NCBI RefSeq assembly: GCF_029962835.1
Contig: NC_080577.1
Span: 6,572,001 to 6,636,000, forward strand
Source: Magnolia sinica
Taxonomy: Eukaryota > Streptophyta > Magnoliopsida > Magnoliales > Magnoliaceae
Length of the DNA stretch: 64,000 bases
Reading direction: 5' to 3'
Of the stretch, positions 35,831-47,181 are shown piece by piece. The number at the start of each line of letters is the position of its first letter. Position 1 is the first letter of the stretch. The position numbers and the translations under genes are program-made. Below the pieces are notes generated by a model, which was not told the origin of the DNA, made no database searches, and saw only the letters and a program-made list of their open reading frames with translations.

Positions 35831-36773
35831 GGAACCGGTTGGAAACGGATTGGCTACTCCTCGGTCAGTGCTCTGTGGGCTCCACTATTATGTATTTGTT
35901 TCATCCATGTTGCCCATCTATTTTTCTATATCATTTTATGGTATGAGACCAAAAATTAGGTATATCCTAATCTCAAGTGGACCACATTACAGGAAACAGT
36001 GTTGAATGAAGTTTGACAATCAAAAGCTTTTACGGAGCCATAAAAGTTTTGGATCAGTGTGATCTTTGTTTTTTCCCTTCATCTGGGTATGTATGACCTA
36101 CTCAACGGACTGGATGTCGAATAAACAGTACAATAGGCCTTGGGAGGATTTTAATGGTGGATTTCCAATCACTATGATCTGTAAAAATGGGTGAATGGAA
36201 TGGATGAAACACATACATACAACTGGTGTATTGATGTTAGCAAGTTTTGTAGATCTTATCACGAGGTATGTGTTATATCCAAACCGTCCATCTATTCTGC
36301 GAGCAAGCGACAAGAAATATAACAAATCTAACTATCAACTAGACCACACTGAAAAAAGCAACAGGGCATTGAACGTCTACCATTGAAACTATTTTTGGGG
36401 TCATAGAAGTTTTGGATCAATAAGAAATTTATTTTTTCCTCTTCGTTCAGGTCCTCATGAGGAAAAATAAATGTTATGGTGTGCCCAATGAAAATTTTAA
36501 CGGTGAAAATCATTATCTCCACTGCTATTTTTGGTGTGGTCTATATGACTTTTGGATATGATTCATTTTTTGGATAATGCTCTAAAATGGACTTTAAAAA
36601 TAGACGAACGATATAGATATAATAAATACATCACTGTGGGGCCAAGTAACTTTGATATCTTTTGAACCGTTCGTACAACTCGGAGATAGTGGAGCGTCAG
36701 TGCTCGTCTTCGCACGAGACGTACCTACAGCAGCTATATAGCTGGTGTGTGGTACACCAGCCAATCCGCTTCC
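35831..36773. mobile_element. composite nested MITE, 9-bp TSD
   Basis: Flanks CCAGGACAT (35822-35830) and CCAGAACAT (36774-36782) match at 8 of 9. The right end carries the same terminus as the neighbour at 35184-35810. The left end GGAACCGGTTGG is followed at once by GGAAACGGATTGGCTACTCC, the terminus of the 13038-type subfamily. So an inner MITE (about 35841-36216) appears inserted just inside the outer one, with loss of some junction sequence. Confidence 0.75.
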
Positions 36774-36782
36774 CCAGAACAT

Positions 36783-37540
36783 GGCTTCCGCTTGTGAGGG
36801 TTGAAAAGTAAAAGGGTAGTTGTCGTATACTCCGACTGCGTAGATGCTCGGTACTCAGGCACACCGAACTTGTACACGTGGCATAAGTTAACTCAAACTA
36901 AACCAACTAAATTGTGTAACTCACTGTCGCTCATCTCGGTCCGAAGATCAGATTGGTTGAAAAATTCAGTACTCCAGTTAGTGGACACTGGTTCGCTGAA
37001 ATAGAACCGTTGGATTTTTTCATTTTGAACCATATAATTAAATGTCCACCAATCCAATGGTCAGATAATTAAAAAAAAAGTGTTAATTTTTGTGGCTCAT
37101 GAGATATAAAAACTAAGACGCGTAATTTTGATTTATTTTATTCTACGAATAACTACCTGCGTATCATCATTCACGATCTGCCAGAGTATAAAAAACCGTG
37201 GATACTGTACAAAGATGCATGACGAGTATCATATAACTCCTCATCTTTTCTCATCTTATCCTCTGGACAAGGAATGAATGTGGCAGGAGCGATCTGGACG
37301 AAACGCCTATCCGGTTGCGGACGGTGCGCAATGCGCACGTAAGATCTGGGACAGCGTTGACGTCACCGTTGTTTTGGAGTGACAGCTCTTCCTGGCCCAC
37401 CACGTGTCGCAAGGTGTGACGTCGTCTACGCTCCTTTCTGTTTGCATCTTTGTAAGTAACGTGGCTCCAGACGTGAAATCCGGACACACCCATAGCCACC
37501 AGATTTTTTCCTGCCACGTGTCTGCTGATGGAATACTCCC
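36783..37540. other. intergenic sequence
   Basis: No gene is recognised. The short open frames lack family motifs and codon regularity. The composition is less AT-rich toward the right. Confidence 0.45.
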
Positions 37541-37544
37541 TACC

Positions 37545-38000
37545 GGGAGCGGATTAGGTGCGGCACTTGCCGTGGGGCCCACCTATGATGTATGTATTTT
37601 ATATGATGCTGTCTATCATTTTGCCTTAATTATTTTAGGCATTTTAAGGCACGACGAAAAAATACAGCAGATCTAATTTGAGAAAGATCATGCCGTAGAA
37701 AACAGTACTAATTGACAATTAATGAACCATGTAAGTTCTAGATTAAGTTGATAATTATCCTATCCCTTCATCCAGGCTTACGTGACCTTATCAACGGTTA
37801 AATGGAAAATAAACATTATGGAAACCTTAAGGTGGGCCCTAGGAAGTTCTTTCTAGTAGGGTGTTCAATCACGGCTATTTCCTGCAAGCATGGTTCACCT
37901 GATATTCGGATCTCGCAGATATAAAATACATATATCAAGGTGGGCCCTATGGTAAGGCCGCACCATCTTGGGTGAGGCTGGGCCGCACCTAATCCACCCC
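37545..38000. mobile_element. palindromic MITE copy
   Basis: The left end GGGAGCGGATTAGGTGCGGC and right end GGCCGCACCTAATCCACCC are the family termini in inverted orientation. The TSD is ambiguous (CTCCCTACC against CTCCCCTGC). The central region is shortened. Confidence 0.82.
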
Positions 38001-38012
38001 TCCCCTGCTATT

Positions 38013-38600
38013 AGGGCTGTACCTGAACTAAGTTAGCTCGGTTAGCTCGCTCGGCTTGACTCGAAAAACTTTGATTTGACTTGGTTTGAAATTGAGTTCG
38101 AGCTGAGTCAAGCTGATTTTTTGAGCTTGAAAAAATTTCGAATTGAGTTCGAGCTTGCTTGAGCTAGACTCGACTTGGATTGAACCCCAACTCGAATCGA
38201 ACTAGTTCGGTGACTCGGTTACTTTAATTTTGATGTTGCTCACCAAGTGTTTGATGAAATGACTCAATGAAGTGTCAGCTAGTGGCAAGGAAGGTATGCA
38301 TATGAAATAAATTTCATTTTTTCTTGATTTTGATGTTGCTTCAAGGCATTTGATGAAATATCTATAAACAGCTGCTGCTGTTTTACATACAATAAAAAAT
38401 TGAAAGTACACTCCATATGTTTGTGAAAATGCCGCACACGCTCAAATTGGGCCGAGCTGCTGACCAAACTAAGCCGATCTGGCTAGTCAGGCTCGAGGAC
38501 CAAGCCAAGCAGAATTTGAGCTGGTGTAAGTTAGTCGCCAAGCCTAGTCAAGCTGTGCCAAGCTCCACTTGGTTCAACTCATGTACACTGCCACCCACTA
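38013..38600. mobile_element. hAT-like MITE, relative of 31286 and 52638
   Basis: It begins TAGGGCTGTACCTGAAC and ends near CATGTACACTGCCACCCA, with GCTCGGTTAGCTCGCTCGGC words. The interior block (GATGTTGCT..CAAGTGTTTGATGAAATGACTC) is shared with 52638-53180. No clean TSD was found, so the limits are approximate. Confidence 0.72.
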
Positions 38601-38605
38601 AGACA

Positions 38606-39668
38606 GGGGGTTTAGGCGTAGCCTCGCCCTCCATGGCGTGGTCTTTACCATGGGGTTCACCTTGATGTATGTATTATGCATCTATGTTGTCCAAGGTTTC
38701 GCCAAAACATTTTAAGGCTTAAGCTCAAAAATGAAGCAAATCCACATACCAGGTGTACCATATTATAGAAAACAATGGTAATTAGACACTTTGCTATTAA
38801 AAGCTATAATGTTTACCATCCAACTTGTTGATAAGGTTTTAAAAACCTAGATGAAAAGAAAGATAAATATTAGTTTGATCCAAAACTTTTGTGGCTCAAA
38901 AGATATTTTTAATGATTACACGGTTGCCTATGGTATGGTCCACCTAAGATTTGGATCTATTTCATTTTTAGGTTCATTCCTTAAAATAATATAGAGAAAC
39001 AGATGATGCACCGTCCAGATATAGCATACATACGGGCGCGGATTGGATACCGACAAGGTCAGTAGCCAAATTGCTACTGAAGTGACGTTAGTAAGCTCTA
39101 TGGACCCACCATGATGCATGTGTTGTATCCATACCGTCCAACTATTTGTAGAGATCATTTTATGGAGAGAATGAGATAGATCTAAATTTCAAGTGGACCC
39201 ACCACAGAAAACCGTTGGAGCAGTCACACCCACCGTTGAAACATTTATAGGGCCCACCGTGATGTATTTTTGAGATCTAACCTATTCATAAGTTAACATA
39301 GAGATGGATGAAGTGAAAACAAAAATATCAACTTGATTGGAAACTACCGTGGCCCCTAAGAAGTTCAAAGTTTTGAACAGTGGATGTCACTGTCCCCACT
39401 ATTTTCTATGGTGGGGTTCGCTTGAACTTTAGATTTATCTCATTCTCTTTGTAATCCCATAAAACGATCTCTACAAATGGTTGGACGGTACGGATACAAC
39501 ACATGCATCATGGTGGGGTCTACAAAGCTTGGTGACGTCACTACAGTAGCCATTTGGCTACTGACCTTGTCAGTATCCAATCCGCGCCCGCATACATACA
39601 TCAAAGTGGCCCTGTAGTAACGGCTGCACCATCTAGGGTGATGCAGGTGGTACCTAATCTGGTCCCAA
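38606..39668. mobile_element. palindromic MITE interrupted by a second MITE
   Basis: The left part (38606-39033) runs through the family blocks to TCCAGATATAGCATACATAC. The right part resumes at about 39590 with ATACATCAAAGTGGCCC and a GGTACCTAATCT end. Between them is the MITE at 39034-39589. The outer termini are diverged. Confidence 0.78.
39034..39589. mobile_element. nested foldback MITE, perfect 10-bp TSD
   Basis: The termini GGGCGCGGATTGGATACCGA and their inverted match at the right enclose 556 bp of largely self-complementary sequence. The flanks GCATACATAC at 39024-39033 and 39590-39599 are identical (9 bp if the TIR is taken one base longer). The copy landed in the right arm of another member of the same superfamily. 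Confidence 0.9.
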
Positions 39669-39669
39669 G

Positions 39670-42180
39670 ATAAGCTACCCTAACTTAAATGCAGGTACAA
39701 TGCGAAGGTTAGAATGATTAATACCATGAATATTGCACTATGAAAAATTCCACGTGCGTGCCCGTCCACACGTGTAAATGTGTCATTATATACACTTGCA
39801 TGAAATTTGAGCTTTCCATTAGCTCGAAACTTAAAGATGAAGGTAAATAGGAAATAGAATTAGAAGTAAATTAATTAGGAGTAAATGACTTAGTTCTATT
39901 TAAATGGGTGTAAATGAAATGCATTTTATATCCAATTATTTTGTTTGGAAGAGAGTAAGTTGGACGAATTAAAATATAAGAGAAAAAAAAAAAAAAAAAA
40001 CATAAGAGAAATTTTCAATATACTTAACCGAATGAATGTAGTATACATACTTCAACAAAAGATGACGAAATTTTGGACCTTAAGTAGGTCACAAATGTAA
40101 GTATTCAATGTTGTGCATTTAGATAGTCAACATTTAGAATGTTTTGTTCATTTTATTAGTTTAATTTAGTAATGTAGTCAATAATTAAATTGCTTTGAAG
40201 TATCATCAATGTGCGATATGCATGATGAACATGTGTGTAAGAACACCTTTGTTTGTTTTTGTAACTCTCAAATGGAGCTTGGAAGGGTAATTCACCCATT
40301 TAATCACATTTAAAAGCTTATTTACTCTAGTTTGATTTCATTTTCATGTATTTACTTCTATCTAAACACACTTCATATGTCATTTACCTCTATTTATTCC
40401 TGATTACTTTCATTTACTCATCCAAATGACTCCTTATGTTAGCCTCATTGTTTATATCTTCTATGATGTTTTCGTTCACTGGAAGAGAGGGAATCCTCCT
40501 ATTTTTTAAGGCAAAACATCAATACTTACTTCCAACCTCATGGAGTGCTCAGATCCATCTAACATGTTTCATATTTTCCATGTGCCTGCCTGTGGATGTG
40601 CACAGATCTGTGTAAGTGTTGAATTTGCCAAATTGCCTGTTATTTGTGACGTGTGAGGCCAAGCACTGTGGAAGGTGAAACTCAATGAGAAAATGCTTGG
40701 TCATAAAATCTGGACCATTCATCAGGTAAGCAGCACACACATGTGGAAGATATCCAATATGTGATTTTCCTTCAAACGGACCATTTGATTCATAAGAACT
40801 CCGCCCACCTGGTATGTAAGTAGGTGGGGTTGATTTATGTGCCATGGCATACTTAACGTCGGCTTCATATAATGATTGGCCAGGATCTCACACAGAAGTG
40901 CCACGTTTACATGTGGGCCATGATTCACTTATTCAATTTCTCCTCGAGCGAACGTAGCGTTCTTCAAAAAATTATTATTATCATGAGAGAAAACTTTGAT
41001 ACGACGGCACGATGGGATAAATGATACACAAGTACGTAGAAATTACTCAAAAACAGCATACGTGGCATACAATTAACTTATGTTCAAGATTTTAAATTAT
41101 GGCTCTCCATTGAGATGAATTATGAACTAAAATTATGATTATTTAATTATCTGACTATGGGATTGGTGGACCTTAACTTGGACAGTTAAAATTGGAAAAA
41201 CTAAAATCCAAAGGCCCTATTTCAACAAAAAATTGTCTGCGAAATCAAAGATTATGATTATCTCAGCAATGTCAATTTTGGAATGTGACTTAAGAGGCAG
41301 TGGATTCTACCGTTTATTCGGTTTGATTTGAGTTGATGCATGCCAGATGTGCAATTTCTGAGTGCCTGCGTATCAGGGGTCAATCTCTTCTAGAGTATTA
41401 GTTTACTCCCCGTATGTTCCGCGGGAGGCTGACGTGATCCGTGATAAGAGAGAATAATACAATTTGTCCAGAGAGACTTGCCGTCGTTGCCCACGTGTTG
41501 ACATCTGGGTCATTGATTAGGTGGGCGGCACGAGCATATCCCCGTAGAAAAATAAAAAAAATCAAGGCCCCACTCATCAAGTAACAATAGTAAGTTGATG
41601 TATTATATGACCAACCTTCCATTTTTGTTTTCCCGTGGGGCCCAGCTGATGAATAGAAAGGCCTGATTTCTAGGCCATCGAAAGTTAATTAATGGTGGCC
41701 TCCACCTGATGAATGGTCCAGGAGTGCATCACATTGTCACATGGGCTGTAACAGAAATCCACTGATTTTAGTCCTCATAAAGAGAGCCATTTTTGAGATA
41801 TGGAACGTCAAATGGCAACCACCTGGTGAACGGTCAAGATCTCATCCATGTGTTTTGAAGACTACAGCATGTGCTCCACCGAAAATGATATTTTTTTGGA
41901 CAATTCTAATTTGGTCTCGAGCTATTTTTCATATATATAATAATAATAATTTTACAAAAAACTGGCGTTTTTTTAATAGCATTATTTTTATTTTTTAAAA
42001 AAGAGTTGGATGAACCATCTAGCCAAGCATGGGACATGAATGTACAACTGTGCATATCATATATAGCCAAAGTGAAGAACATCTAACCATTGAGATAGAT
42101 TGAGATGTAATCCGATGCATCTCATGGAGGTGCATGGTTTTTATTAATAACTTGATAGGAGAAAAATCAGCCACTGATTT
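39670..42180. other. intergenic sequence
   Basis: No gene is recognised over 2.5 kb. The stretch at 39835-40435 has AGTAAAT/ATTTACT words on both strands that hint at another small foldback element, which I could not delimit. Confidence 0.45.
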
Positions 42181-42191
42181 GGAGGGCTGTT

Positions 42192-42245
42192 ACAAGATAT
42201 ACAAGGTATGTGAATATTACAAGATATACAAGGTAGGTGAATATT
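42192..42245. repeat. two-copy 27-bp tandem repeat
   Basis: TACAAGATATACAAGGTA followed by (T/G)GTGAATAT occurs twice in a row, just upstream of the tandem hairpins at 42292. Confidence 0.85.
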
Positions 42246-42291
42246 GTGAGGCTAATTATAACTATGTATAATTGGAGCAAGATTATTTAAG

Positions 42292-42417
42292 GACACCAGA
42301 ATATCTCATGGATTACGAGTTGCCTTACAGGGTGGATCCATGAGATATTTTCTAGACACCAGGATATCTCATGGATCACGAGTTGCCTTATGGGGTGAAT
42401 CCATGAGATATTTTCCA
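42292..42417. repeat. two tandem 63-bp units, each a hairpin
   Basis: In the first unit AATATCTCATGGAT (42300-42313) pairs perfectly with ATCCATGAGATATT (42336-42349) around a 22-nt loop. In the second, GATATCTCATGGAT (42363-42376) pairs with ATCCATGAGATATT (42399-42412). The loops share CACGAGTTGCCTTA-type sequence. The units are about 90% alike. Confidence 0.88.
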
Positions 42418-42706
42418 GGCATGCCATCTACTCTAACACATTGTAAAAAAAGAAAGGAAAAAAAAAATGGAACGAAAAAAAAGGAGAAAAAAGACGGTCC
42501 TCATTAATATAGACTGTCGATTATGTTGGCCCTACTTTGAAACAACTTGAAATTATTTTTTCACACCATCCTAATAATCCAGTCAATGGCTATATAACGA
42601 ATGGCTTGGATATTTCATAACAGAACCCCCACCATCAACTTGGACTATTCATTATCTTAGCCCCTCTTTGGACTGCCTATTGAAACAGTTTGAATCTATT
42701 CTTAAT

Positions 42707-43210
42707 TGTTGGGGATGTCACAAGTTCTAATATGTCTTGTTTGAAGGCAAAAGTAATTCTAGACAGAATAATATAATGAAATAGGGAAAGAAAAATTCAA
42801 ATAACTATAGAAAACACACAAATTTTACATGAAAAATTCTTATAGAAAAAACTACGGAACCAAATGATAAATAATCCACTATGATAAAAAAGTTATAAGA
42901 GATGGAATAACTAACAAATTCCTTTCTTTAAAACCCCTAACTCGCAAGCTCTCGCATTTTGCTCCCTTAGAGTTACCCTAATCTTATATTAACACGGTTT
43001 ATATAACCCCTATTTAGAATTAGAAATAAAATTGCGCACTTACGCGTTCTGCTTAATCTCACCTTTGGTCGGCTAGGACATTAACAGAGTTTCTCGGTTA
43101 ACCAGAACAGATCTTGGTCGATTGAGAACATAATAGTGTGCTTCGGTCGACCAAAGAATTCCTTAGTCAACCGAACAATATTGCACCAGATTAAAGACAC
43201 TCGATCAACA
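42707..43210 (-). repeat. 3' LTR of the Copia derivative
   Basis: 504 bp, the downstream LTR of the minus-strand element. It shares long blocks with 44915-45415, for example TTCGGTCGACCAAAGAATTC against the corresponding GTCGACC region. It borders the left TSD TTAAT. Confidence 0.9.
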
Positions 43211-43219
43211 ATCTCAACT

Positions 43220-44895
43220 ATGACTTTAATCCTCTAGCTTCACTGTTCCAAGTTGCTATCACCATCTCTACTCTCCTTCATAGTAGTACCATCATCATCG
43301 CTTCTTGTGCACATTCCATCTTCATTCCTCCTTATGGGTTTTAGAATTTGTACAGTCTTTTATATATCTCATTCTGCTACAATTCTAGCACTTCAACTTT
43401 CTTTTCCCCTTTGACTTATACCTCGATTGTGACTTCCTCTTCTCTTGCTTAGACGTTTTTCCCCCAGCAAACATTGCACCCATAGAAGTACCTTCACCGT
43501 TGCTCCTTCTCAACCCCTTCGATTAAAGGGATGAGATAACGGTATCAATGTCCAATATATCAATCTTTATAATGGCACAAAGTATCCACCAAATACTCAT
43601 AGAAATTCGGAAGAAATGTCAATATGATTAGGGCTTTATCTTCTTTTTCGATATTTACCTCCACACGTGTCAGTTTGTAAATCGGTTTTTTGAAGACGTT
43701 GATGTGCCCAGAGAGATTCGACCATTCTATCATTTTCAAATTGTATAACTATCTCTTCAGATATAGACAAATGGAGAGTGATTTCATCATATAGATGTTC
43801 TCTAACTTTGTCCATAAGCCTGTAATAGTCTTTTCATTAATGACATTATAAAGTACTGTATCGGCCAATTACAATTGAATTATGTTAATTGCTATTTGAT
43901 AAAGTTCATCCTAGTTCTCTATTTTTTTTTTTTTCTTTTTTTTTTTTTTTGTCGATTTGGGACATTTCACTTTGCCCAGGAATGCTTGCTGCAGTTGTTG
44001 GGGGATAAGGTAATTCAACCTATAAAAAGGACTAGACTCTGCAACCAACACAAACCCAATAGACTAAAACTACTTATAGACATCTACTGGTCAAGAAGGG
44101 TCGACCTAAAGTAGGTCGGCATAGACATAGGCCCACTCAACGAGTAGCCGACCTATTTTATAGGTCAGCACAACTACATGACGATTATAGGTCAGCTGTA
44201 CCTCAGCCATAGGTTAGCACTGTCTCCGACAAGGCTAATGGCTATCGGAGTTCAACTAAGGTGAATGCTGATATGTTGAACAACCCAGTATTACTTTCCT
44301 CCAGGGTATCGCACGCCTCCACCACCCGATCTCTCAGACCTAGCCCCAAACGAATAACCCGAGGATCTCTCGAACTGTCCGAAGATCTCTCTCAAGATCT
44401 TCGGGAGATAAGATTGAGTTCAGAGGATCTCGAATGTTCGTTATCTTGGGGACATTCCTGGGGGATCTGAATACTCGCGCGGAAAGATCTCATGAGTATC
44501 AGGAGTCTTAAATGGGGAAAACTTCCTATTGTGTGATCTTCCCTCTCATATAAATGAAAGAGCCTCTAGCCATTGTAAGGTATACATACTCTATCTAAAA
44601 CACGACTGGTGACTATTTTCCCAAAAGATTATCTCCTACAAAAACTCAAGTTCCTGACTTAGGCATCGGAGGGTCTCCTGTATTAGCCAGGGTCTCCTTT
44701 GTCTCTTTTTTTCTTGTGTGCAGGTTCCTAAGGGTCTACTGAAAAACTGCATCAACAGCAACCATTGATAAATTAGAAGGGCTTTTATCTTCAACTTGTA
44801 TAATTCAAAATTGTTTTTACCTTTGATCTTCTCTGTCTTGAACTTTACATTCGATCCCATTGATGCTATGTCTCCAATTCTATCTGAAAACCCAA
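43220..44895 (-). pseudogene. Copia gag remnant interrupted by an LTR
   Basis: The start region (44775-44880) reads KFKTEKIKGKNNFELYKLKI, the typical opening of plant Copia Gag. After the inserted LTR it continues with recognisable UBN2 pieces: LADTVLYNVINEKT, LWTKLENIYMMKSLS and ALILLTSLP-like segments (43540-43900). It ends with a degraded CCHC knuckle (around 43340-43400). Stops and frameshifts are frequent. No downstream pol motif is present. Confidence 0.75.
43996..44757 (+). mobile_element. solo LTR nested in Copia gag
   Basis: It begins TGTTGGGGGATAAGG and ends CTGCATCAACA. It contains the CTGACTTAGGCATCGGAGGG block also found in the LTRs at 5510 and 7492, so it belongs to that kind of element. 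The flanks GCAGT (43991-43995) and GCAAC (44758-44762) match at only 3 of 5, but Copia gag resumes on both sides. That supports the boundaries better than the TSD does. Confidence 0.78.
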
Positions 44896-44900
44896 CGTAT

Positions 44901-44912
44901 GCTTTTATACCA
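44901..44912 (-). other. Copia primer-binding site
   Basis: TGGTATAAAAGC on the minus strand, two bases from the 5' LTR, matches 10 of 12 bases of the initiator-tRNA-Met type site TGGTATCAGAGC. Confidence 0.85.
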
Positions 44913-44914
44913 CT

Positions 44915-45415
44915 TGTTGGGGATGCGATAAGTCATAACCTGACTTGTCTAGTGTGGAAGCAACCTAAGACGAAATCACACAATACAATAGGGAAAGAAA
45001 AATTTAAACAATAATAGATAACGCAAGAATTTTACGTGGAAAAACCCTTGTGGGAAAAAACTATGGCACCAAGCGATGAACAACTCATTATAATATGAAA
45101 GCTATAAGATATGGAACAACTTATAGATATGAAAACCCTAGTTTATTGCATTCGAAACCATTGCTCACAAGCTCTCATGTTTTTCTCTCTCATAGTTACC
45201 CTAATAACGTATTAATACAATTTATATAACATTCGAATAGAATTAGAAACAAAACTACGCACTTAAGTGTTCTGATCTATCACAACTCCGGTCGACCAAG
45301 ACATCAAGAGAGTTTTTCGGTCAACCAAAAACATCGCAGGGTGCTTCAGTCGACCAAAAAAAATTCTCCATCGACTGAAACAACACTACACCAGATTAAA
45401 AGCACTAGATCAACA
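44915..45415 (-). repeat. 5' LTR of the Copia derivative
   Basis: 501 bp, the upstream LTR of the minus-strand element, adjoining the right TSD TTAAT and the primer-binding site. Confidence 0.9.
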
Positions 45416-45770
45416 TTAATCACCCTACTAATGGTCAAGAAAATGGGCAGCCCATATCAATTGTACGATAAAAGTCCACTGGATTATCCATGATTTTGGC
45501 CCCATCTCTTGATTGCATGGGCCTCCTAAGAATCATTTTGATCTAACGTTCCTAACCATCTAATCAATGAACAGGAAAATAAATGGCCCAAGTCGCCAAC
45601 GGACGGATTTAATCCTTTTTCTGTATCTTAGGTCATCTCATCCCAATTTTGACCGCATGTACCTCTCAAAAATCACATTGATCGTATCGTCCATTCATCT
45701 GCACAATGGCTAGGAGAATGGAGATTCCAAATTAATCAGAAGATAGGTTAAATCATCGATGTACTTTCCG

Positions 45771-45888
45771 TCATGTAGGCGTGACTTTAATTGCGTGGGT
45801 ATCTCATGAACTTCTGTATTGGGATGCTGTCACGTAGGCGTGACTTTAATTGCGTGGGCATCTCATGAACCTCTGTATTATGATAGTC
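45771..45888. repeat. two-copy 59-bp tandem repeat
   Basis: TCATGTAGGCGTGACTTTAA and the following sequence to about 45829 is repeated at 45830-45888 with few changes. It lies in otherwise unassigned sequence between the Copia derivative and the MITE at 45993. Confidence 0.88.
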
Positions 45889-45992
45889 CGAACAATCTAA
45901 TCAGTAGCTGGAAAATTGGACCATACACGTCATTGATGAGGAAAAAGGATCTAATCACGGATGAAACTTTACATCTCATGACTGCATGTAAT

Positions 45993-46559
45993 GGGACGCG
46001 GTTTGCCCGGTGACCCAAACGCTAGGCAGTTAGCTGGTGTATTCAAAGCTCTGTGGCCCTTACATAATGTATGTATTCCATCCATGACGTTTATCCATTT
46101 TTCAGTTCATTTATAACATGAGCCTCAAAATAAGGCAGATTGATCGAAAAGTAGACCAACCATAGGGATCGAAAAGTAGACCAACCACAGGAAACAAAAT
46201 AAGGCAGATTCAAAGCTCAAGTAAACCGCACCATAAGAAACAGTGAAGATTAAATAGTTAATGATAAAAACTTCTTGGAGGCTGCATAAGTTTTGGATCA
46301 AGCTGATATTTGTGTTTTCCATTCATCCATGTCTGCATAACCTTAACATCACTGGAGAGCCTAGGAATTATCCCCACTGTTTCTTGGGGTGTAACCCCCA
46401 GCTTTGGCTCTATCTCATTTTTTGAACTCTTGAAATGAGCTGGAAAAAGAAATAAAAAAATAGCCAGTTGGGATGATAAAACACATACATCATGGTGGGA
46501 ATGGAACCTTGACACCAGCTAGCTGGCTGATGTTGGGGACACCAGCCAAACTGCATTTT
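45993..46559. mobile_element. palindromic MITE, 9-bp TSD
   Basis: Flanks GCATGTAAT (45984-45992) and GCATGTACC (46560-46568) match at 7 of 9. It carries the family body blocks. A 26-bp motif beginning GATCGAAAAGTAGACC is duplicated in its left half (about 46143-46190). The termini are diverged (GGGACGCGGTTTGCCC on the left). Confidence 0.78.
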
Positions 46560-46614
46560 GCATGTACCTCAAGATCACTTTAATTGGAGCAAAGGATATT
46601 AAAACAATCTGTGC

Positions 46615-46765
46615 TGAGCTTTGGATCTGCCTCATTTTTATAAACTCTAGAAATGAGCTATCACACTGGATAGACGATGTGATAAAACACACATCATGGT
46701 GAGTCCCATAGAGCTTTGAAACCAGCTAGCTGGCTAGTGTTAGCAAGGGTGATCAGCCAAAACAA
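46615..46765. mobile_element. MITE right-arm fragment
   Basis: TTTGGATCTGCCTCATTTTT, then ACACATCATGGTGAGTCCC and CTAGCTGGCTAGTGTTAGC match the right arm of the copy just to the left. No left half is present. Confidence 0.7.
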
Positions 46766-46769
46766 TCTA

Positions 46770-47150
46770 TCATGTGGGACCCACATTGTCTTGCTTGTAC
46801 TCCAAAGGATGTCATCAAGTGAACTATTCTTGTGATGTGATAAGTGGCTACCAAAATCATCATAATCGTCTAAGCCTTATCCTAATTAATTGGGTTAGCT
46901 ATATGTGACTCTTGCTCCATTCCATCACTGAGATGAATGTCCTATAATAAGTTTAAAATGTCTAATCATTAAGGTAGACTGTCTATCACGAAAAGCCTCA
47001 CTTTTGGCTGGCTCCATAAAAAATTCAAACCAGACGAACATACGAACGGGAGGTTTTTGGGTGGTTGTTTATTGCATTTTGATGTGAGATTTCTCCGGCA
47101 ATTTTGTGGGATTAATTTTTCTACAAGAGGAATGATCTATTTGTGTTCAG

Positions 47151-47181
<31 letters not shown>

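Larger units (their letters stand above)
42707..45415 (-). mobile_element. gag-only Ty1/Copia derivative with nested LTR
   Basis: LTRs of about 500 bp (42707-43210 and 44915-45415) lie between perfect TSDs TTAAT (42702-42706 and 45416-45420). On the minus strand the LTRs begin TGTTGATC and end ATCCCCAACA. A primer-binding site (44912-44901) follows the 5' LTR and then a decayed gag. Protease, integrase, reverse transcriptase and RNase H are absent: sequence passes from the gag zinc-knuckle area to the 3' LTR within about 200 bp. A separate LTR (43996-44757) is inserted in gag. The element is a deletion derivative that could have moved only in trans. Confidence 0.9.
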
